Assembly (NCBI GenBank): GCA_009823505.1
Contig: VZQC01003076.1
Location: forward strand, 1,367,790-1,431,789
Reading direction: 5' to 3'
Origin: Rhizomys pruinosus
Lineage: Eukaryota; Chordata; Mammalia; Rodentia; Spalacidae
DNA length: 64,000 nucleotides
Shown: piece by piece, positions 57,641 to 64,000 of the stretch
How the letters are laid out: each line of letters opens with the position of its first letter
How positions within the stretch are numbered: position 1 is the first letter of the stretch
Position numbers and translations under genes: made by a program
Notes under the pieces: generated by a model
What the model saw: the letters and a program-made list of their open reading frames with translations, nothing else
Told to the model about the DNA's origin: nothing
Database searches by the model: none

Positions 57641-57764
57641 TTAGTATATATAACGGAATACATGAAATCTAGTGGGTAAAAATATGGCCTACTTTGTTAT
57701 CTCTTTATTTAAAGATTAGGCATAGTTTAACGAGGTATATTTGGCTTTGAGTTGACAAGAGGTG

Positions 57765-58190
57765 GACTGTGATGGCTTTCTTGATGTGTCAGCTTTCCTA
57801 GGTTTTATTCCACAGTTATTCAATCAAATACTAATTTAGGTGGAGCTGTGAAGGGATTTGCAAATGTGACTAAATCTGTTAAATTAATTCACTTTAAGTG
57901 AAGGAAATTATCTTAGGTAATCTGGATGTCTGATTTAATTACTTGAAAGGACTTAGAAACAGAACTGAGGCACTGCAAGAGGTAAGGGAAGATTACAGAG
58001 AAAATAGAGATGGATACCAAAGAAAGAGGTGAAAAATTCCACCTGCATCCTACATTGTCTTCTTGTGCCCTGAGCTGCAGTTTCCCACAATGTACTTTCT
58101 TGATTTCCTGGCCTGTAAATGTCAGACTTTTTAGCCAGTCCTCACGATATTAGTGTAAGCTAATATCTTACTGTAAAACACATGAACTGT
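57765..58190. mobile_element. Probable ancient interspersed repeat
   Basis: 'gtgatggctttcttgatgtg', 'ggagctgtgaagggatttgc', 'aaatgtgactaaatctgtta' and 'ctttttagccagtcctcacg' have the flavour of an old mammalian repeat. I cannot assign the family. Confidence 0.35.
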
Positions 58191-58194
58191 CTTT

Positions 58195-58199
<5 letters not shown>

Positions 58200-58244
<45 letters not shown>
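58200..58244. repeat. (GA)n microsatellite
   Basis: About 21 GA units. Confidence 0.95.
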
Positions 58245-58248
<4 letters not shown>

Positions 58249-58798
58249 AGAAAGTCACAACCTCAAAGTCTGGACCGCCTGGTTCTGCCAGGTTCTGCCA
58301 TCACACCAAATTATCAATCCCAGGTAAATCCCCTCTCTTCCCTGGGCTTCATGTGTTTCTTCTCTATTCTCCCAGCTCTGCTGCAGAGTTATGGCATAGA
58401 TGGGCTTAGATGAGAGAAATAAATGGACAGATACCCTGCCCTCTTTGAAGCACTGATACTTGAGCCAATGTGTTGTTCATGCTGATCTGCTTGTTCAGGA
58501 TACTTGGAGGAGCACTGATTTGAATTTGGAGCTCAATGCTAAGGGCACGGACTTCTGGGGATCCCTGAATTTTGGTTTAAAGTGCTGTCCAGAGCAGACA
58601 CATTGATATCTGAAGTTATTGGGAGACAAGTTTATGGTGATTTTGAGGTTACTATTTTAGAATTGCCATGATTATTGTTGTATTTGTATTTTATTTAGTT
58701 TCATGTCATGTATAAATCTACCCTATTAAAACAAGATGAATTATGCAAAGGCAAGCATATGATACAAAGGTCTCTTGAACTCCAACCACTTGGAGAAG

Positions 58799-59026
58799 CT
58801 ACACCAAGCCAGACTTCTTGTCTTTCATATATGAGCTCAGTCTTCTGAGAAGTTCAAGGTGGTCAGCCAAATATAAGAGAGCAGCAATCCAACCAGCATC
58901 TAATTCTATTCCTTGATTTAATTCATTCTTGGAGGATGCAATGGCCTGGAGAATTTTAGAGGATACATTCAGAGGACCAGCACCAAAGACTGCATCTGTA
59001 GGATTCTTCACAAACCTAATCATCAT
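58799..59026 (-). pseudogene. Unidentified protein-like fragment
   Basis: A 75-codon minus-strand frame with normal protein-like composition, beginning MMIRFVKNPTDAVFGAG and ending LLRRLSSYMKDKKSGLV. The frame stays open four codons further upstream (QYYW) and then meets a stop. The amphipathic Leu-rich C-terminal half (LLYLADHLELLRRLSSY) looks like a real helix, unlike other small frames here. I do not recognise the family. It could be the 3' end of a processed pseudogene, a terminal exon, or chance. No A tail or target-site duplication was seen. Confidence 0.25.
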
Positions 59027-59659
59027 CCAATAATATTGAGATTGTCAATAGTGCCTTATTTCCTACCTCTTTTAGGTAAGCCCTAATATTCTATAGGATA
59101 ATTCTTCAAAACAAATCTCTTACACTTTTAATTGAACATCTCATGCTTATAATTTACAGAAAACATTTCAACCCTTAGCTAACTAGAACCACCAAAATGA
59201 AAAATGCGTTCAAGTTTGAGTTTAGAAAGATCAGATGCTCTGAGTTCAAGTATGTATCTTAGTCACTAAAAATGTAGCCACTGATAATAAGGGACCACTT
59301 TGACTTTATAAACACCACTTTGCTATAATTCTTAAGAGTCAATTTTGTTGTTATAAACCCACAGAGGGTCCAAGTAAGTAAAACATTTTAATTTATATTA
59401 AAACTTGATTTTAATGACTCAACCAGATCATTACTGTAGTTGTCAGGAAGTATTCTCATTTTAATTACCATATCTCTGTAGAATTTTAATTCCCATTCAA
59501 ACTATGTAGTAGCAGATTCCTTGTGGAAGATATTGTATTTTTTAAAGCTCTGAATCAAATACTCTGAGAGAAATTCATAAAAATTTAAACCAATTTGGGA
59601 ATTTTTGGCCATGCTGTCTTGGCTAGATCATTCTTCATTTTTTAAATTATTTTTGTTAT

Positions 59660-59660
<1 letters not shown>

Positions 59661-59692
<32 letters not shown>

Positions 59693-59832
59693 ACACACCT
59701 GTGTGTGTGTACCAAGATGCACATGTAGAGGTCAGAGTAAAACTTTTGGTGATAAGCTCTCTCTTTTCACCATGGGTTGTTAGGCCTGTAGAACAGGTAC
59801 ACTTTCCTTTGAACCTACCTCTCAGGCCTTCC
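59661..59832 (-). mobile_element. (TG)n plus diverged B3-like SINE
   Basis: TG run at 59662-59691, then 'agatgcacatgtagaggtca', 'ctctttt caccatgggttg' and a weak SINE-head complement ending 'cctctcaggcc'. Confidence 0.6.
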
Positions 59833-62566
59833 TTCCTTCTTTTGAGATGAGTAAATAATTTTGAAATTATTGACACAGCACAGGGATCCCCTGAAGGAAA
59901 CAGGACTTGGCAGTCACCATGATATAAGTTTTCTGCTACACCCAAGGAAAATAGATGAGACAATGGACCCTCAAGCCCCTTCCTTTTCTGAATGTCTATG
60001 CTTGAATCGTGTATGGATGTGTACTACCTTTGAAGGGCACATAGCTTCTGGAAAGCAGAAAATCTCCCCTCTGAACTACTGCTTGAGAATGATATATGTC
60101 ATAGCCTTATAGGTGTTAGACTTCTGTGCCTGTTAATATACTTTTCCTAAATTACAATATTTATCAAAGTTATTAATTCCTTTAATGATTTGAGATGTTA
60201 TTCAGTATAAATGATTACAACTTTCCATTGGCAGTCTGGTCCAGGTCATCACCAATCTAAGCAATTATACCTGCATACTGTCTGAAGATCAAGATACACC
60301 CAGCAAAATTGGTTTGTATAACTTCTCCAAAGCTTGTATATTATGTAATTTCCATTTGGAAATGTATCCCTTAGTACTTTGGAGAAAAATAGTTGTGTGT
60401 TAAAGCATTAAAAACACCACAGATTGCAAAATGCATGGAAGGAATATGGTCTCATATATAAGCAACTAACTGACAATAATATTCATTCTTGAAACAACCC
60501 TGTCTGCCTGGGTATACGGAGACAGACAGGACTGAGTGGAGAGGTGAGGTGCTTATGATGGTTTGCATAAAGTGCAGCTAACAAGAGCCTTCGTTAACTG
60601 ACTCAAAGTCCAAAAACAGGCCATGCTTTTCAACTTCCTTCAAACATGTATGTCAAATTCAAGTTCACCACTGGAGTGCAAATTCTCTTATAAAAATCCA
60701 TCCTGCTCTAAGCACATCAGTTAAAAGATTAAGGAATTAAAGAAGAGTTCAGGAAGCAACAAAAAGAATGAAAGTTTGAGTTTAAAAAAACGACAGAAAA
60801 GAATGGAGAATTTGATGGAGAATCCTTAATTAAGTGGGAGGTAAAAAAAAAAAACCTACAACTTTCCCCAAATGAGGCAACAATTTTGAATCTTAGTTAT
60901 TCTTCAGTCTTCACATCCAAACATGTCAGCAAGCTTTGCGTGTAGCTTCTACTGGTGTCAAATTCTATCAAATTTATGATGAGACTTTTTGCCAGTTTCA
61001 GAGCTAAGGGAATCTATTATCTCAGACCACAAAGGGTTTCCTAAAAAGTCTGAAGGAAATGAAAATCCAATGCCACACTGGTTAAGGAAACCAGCAAATA
61101 AATTACAAAAACTGTCCATTTGCCTGTCCCTTTTAATCTTAATGTCGTATTCAAACTATTGGGCATGTAACTGAATATCTCAACTGTACCTGAAGAAATA
61201 ATGGAGCATATCTCTGCAGTAAAACAGAACGGCACTAAACTGATGAGTTTAACCCAGCAGAAAGAGCGGCTGTAAACATGACAAATGCCTGCTATTGATT
61301 TCAGGTTTAATTACTCCGTGCAGCACTGACAAAGCCCATCAGATGTTGTTGTGAAGTGTAAATGGAACAGACTACACTTCACTGCCCATAGGAAACTGAT
61401 GGTGTCTGCAGTTTGCATTGTTTACTTTATCCTCCGTAAACTTCAGCCTTGATCAAATTAACAAGTGCTACTAACCTCCAACAAAGTACAATGCACTATG
61501 GTTTTACAGCGACAGCCTTGGAACCGCAGCTCAGGAGTGGCTCATTGATAACAAACGTCAGTCTATTGGCTGCTGGTGAACTCTTCATCATGGGACCTGC
61601 AGGTCCTGACTTTGGGGCTGCTAAGGATACCTTTCCTCAGGTGTGATGCTTGAGAGAACGTAAAGATGAGTTCTGTACACTGCTTAATACGGCCATGTAT
61701 TAAATAGGTCGTACCTGGTGTTCCATAAGAGCCCCTAAATTATTTATTTTGTGGATTTTTTGCAGTCATTTTCAAGAACATTTGCAATTATAACTAGCTA
61801 TAAGTTAATAGATTTCAAGTATTTTTTCCATCTCCCGTTTCTCATATATAGATTATCTGCCTTCTGTCTCATTCAATTCAATTCGGTTCCACCTCAGTTT
61901 TGAAACCCTTGATGATTTTTAACACTTGCGCGATACCATTTTCCTTAAATGTATGCGAACCTGTCATTTGCTTTTCACTGTAACCTATGTGAAAATTTGT
62001 TATTTCATCACCAAGATATCTAAACAATGGATCGTAGTTTTGTATAATCTCTCTTCAAAGGGGCTAAACAGTGAAATGAGGAGATGTGTAAGCATTTGTG
62101 TTAGACTGACAACCACCAACGCTGGAATCATCCAGGAGAGATTGTTCTCCTGGCTCCTCACCTCACAGCACAGGATCAGCTGAGCCCTCATTCCCCACCT
62201 GCACACTCTGACTGGATGCTCTGTGTTGTTACTGCCAGTTCCTGTTGCCAGGAATTTTCTCTCTGTTCTTGGCAATGTCTGGCACAATGGTGGCTGTCTG
62301 TTCCCCAGTTCAAACTCCCTGCTTGGCAGGCTTCAAGTTCTTACCCTACCTTTTTCATGGAAAACTTACTGGCGTCCTCTCATTCTTGTCCTGAATGTTG
62401 GAAGGTGTACATCAGACAAGAATAAAACCGGGAAGTACGACAGAAACATGATATGTAAATGTTCAAAATAAAGGATAAAACATTTAATAGCGACTAAGCA
62501 CAATCCTTAACAAATACTAAACAGCTATCACAAGGAACACTAATGCTCAGCAACATAACATATATT
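59833..62566. other. Long repeat-free block; possible conserved noncoding element at 61250-61650
   Basis: About 2.7 kb with no mobile element, the longest clean stretch of the right half. Around 61250-61650 the sequence is of mixed composition, with homeodomain-like TTTAATTA cores ('caggtttaattactccgtgc') and no long open frame, as is common in conserved regulatory blocks of gene deserts. This is inference only. Confidence 0.35.
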
Positions 62567-62569
62567 TTA

Positions 62570-62827
62570 TTTTTTTTAATTTTTTTTTAAATTTTTTTTT
62601 ATTATTTATTTTTGTATGTGTATGAATGTATTGTCTGCATGCAAGTCTGTGCACCCGTGTCGTGCAATGCCGCGGAGGTCAGAAGAGGGTCTCGGATTCC
62701 CCTGGAACTGGAGTTCTCCTGGAATTGGAGTTACAGACGGTTCTTAGCCGCCATGTGGGTGCTGGGGATCGAACCCGGGTCCTCTGCAAGAGCGTCGGTG
62801 CTCTTAACCGCTAGGCTATCTCTCCAG
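62570..62827 (-). mobile_element. B2 SINE, 17-bp-duplication subfamily
   Basis: A long T-rich tail complement (62565-62600), then the reverse complement of a complete element with B-box GGGTTCGATCCCC and both 17-bp motifs. Almost identical to 36700-36925. Confidence 0.95.
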
Positions 62828-62997
62828 GAAAGTTTAGCAAAGATAAAAGGAATGCTGATGATGGTACTAAAAACCCTCACAGTTCTCTTCTGTGCCTGCT
62901 ATAGGTATATTTAAAAATTAAGTTGTGAAAAATAATTTTTATTAAAAATATCTCTTTGTGTCTTTATTTGAAGTTTATTATTTGAAAATATTTATAG

Positions 62998-63300
62998 AGT
63001 GACTCCTCTGGCTGCACAATGACGATTATATATGCTGATGAAAGACGTAACCTCTAAGAAAAACCTGCTCAAAGAACTGACCAAAACAGCAAACTTTTGC
63101 ATCAAAAAGGTTATAAAAGAATGAGAAAAAGATGCAAGACAGGACTTAATATGTATGACAGAATCCATCAGCTCTGGTGGGGTGTGGGGAGGGGGGCCAT
63201 GAGAGGTGGACATGGAAGGGGTAATGAGTCTAAATTTGATTAAGAAATATTGCATGAAATGTGCTCAATAAAAATTAACTTTAAAAATAATAAATAAAAT
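62998..63300 (+). mobile_element. L1 3' UTR fragment
   Basis: 'gagaaaaagatgcaagacag', 'tatgacagaatccatcagct', a GGTGGGGTGTGGGGAGGGGGG tract, 'gtctaaatttgatt' and 'ctcaataaaaattaac', then A-rich. Same 3' UTR family as 3445-3735 but more diverged. Confidence 0.8.
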
Positions 63301-64000
63301 ATTAAAAAAGAAACACGTAAGCTCTAGTTAGAAAAACACTACAAATGTAGTATAATAACCATTGTAGAAGCAGCAGCTGTGAGCAGGATGGAGGGATGGT
63401 CCATTGGGTTTAAAAAGGAAAGGAGTTTTTGCGACCACATGGCTCTACAGCAGATTCCTGGGCCTGAGGAGAGGCCTGTGGGTGACAGCATGCATGTGCA
63501 GGGGGAAGTGGAGTGCATGCGCCCACAAATACAAGTGATGGAGCATACATACACAACAGTCTAGAGACTTAGGCATGGCTCTGCTGAAGGTGCCACTCAA
63601 AGGGGCACTGGGCATGTCACCAGATGGCTAGTCGCTGTAGAGATGAGAACGACCGGCAGGTGGAAACGCCTGGTCACAAAGGCAACAATAAATTCACACT
63701 ACACACTTTCAGGAACCAGGGGAAAGCCTCTAGTATGTTTAGCCCTCAAGGACCACACAGCAGTTCAGGGTGGGGTGGGGGGTGGGGGGTGGGGGGGGAG
63801 GTTGATTTTTACTGGTGTAGTTTTGTTTTGCTGCTTAAGTCCCTATAAATTGCTTTATAAAGGCTAGTTCCAGGTCACCTGGGGATACATGTGGATGCAC
63901 TAAATAACCAAGAGATTAGGGGAAGCCAAAGAAAGTGGTGACTTGGCTGGGACAGGCTGTAGAGGCGATGGGATCCAAACAAGGCTGGGAGGAGGTGAGC
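63301..64000. other. Unique sequence with a G-rich tract at 63767-63800
   Basis: The tract consists of GGGG runs separated by T and could form a G-quadruplex. No repeat element or coding exon is recognised. Confidence 0.45.

Overview
This window looks like intergenic or deep-intronic DNA from a muroid rodent nuclear genome, probably a cricetid. The evidence is B1 (7SL-derived), B2/B3 (tRNA-derived) and B4-type composite SINEs on both strands, a rodent-type LINE-1 with recognisable ORF1 and ORF2, L1 3' UTR relics, and many TG, CTAT, TTTC and GA microsatellites. I find no complete conventional gene, no exon series, and no tRNA or snRNA gene. Species placement is inference; the B2 subfamily described below would settle it by database search.

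Layout. Positions 1-5850 hold sparse old SINEs and one L1 3' end. Positions 5851-11160 are a near-perfect tandem duplication of about 2.6 kb; the second copy starts just after the only ambiguous base of the window (N at 8558) and differs from the first mostly by one-base indels, so an assembly artefact is a serious possibility. Positions 11160-27100 are SINE-rich, with compound microsatellites, a G-rich purine tract and L1 fragments. Positions 27100-33210 are an almost full-length but dead L1, with 5' UTR monomers, ORF1 and ORF2. It carries a nested truncated L1 and a fused B1/B2 insertion. Positions 33575-36420 are the most unusual object here: about 118 tandem 24-bp units. In one register they encode an acidic octapeptide (EDHASEST) that stays open from a leader at 33365 to a stop at 36474, apart from two one-base slips. 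The array has two successive higher-order structures, about 141 bp and exactly 192 bp. Positions 36700-64000 return to gene-desert texture: dated B2 insertions with target-site duplications, a 13-bp minisatellite at 48990-49288, L1 tails, old repeats, one unidentified short open frame at 58799-59026, and two long repeat-free blocks.

Nothing here forms a pathway. The parts worth following are the octapeptide array as a possible repeat-protein exon, the B2 subfamily with a 17-bp internal duplication (and a putative precursor beside it), the B2-B1 chimera, and the suspicious duplication. Repeat family names rest on remembered consensus structure, not on a RepeatMasker run.
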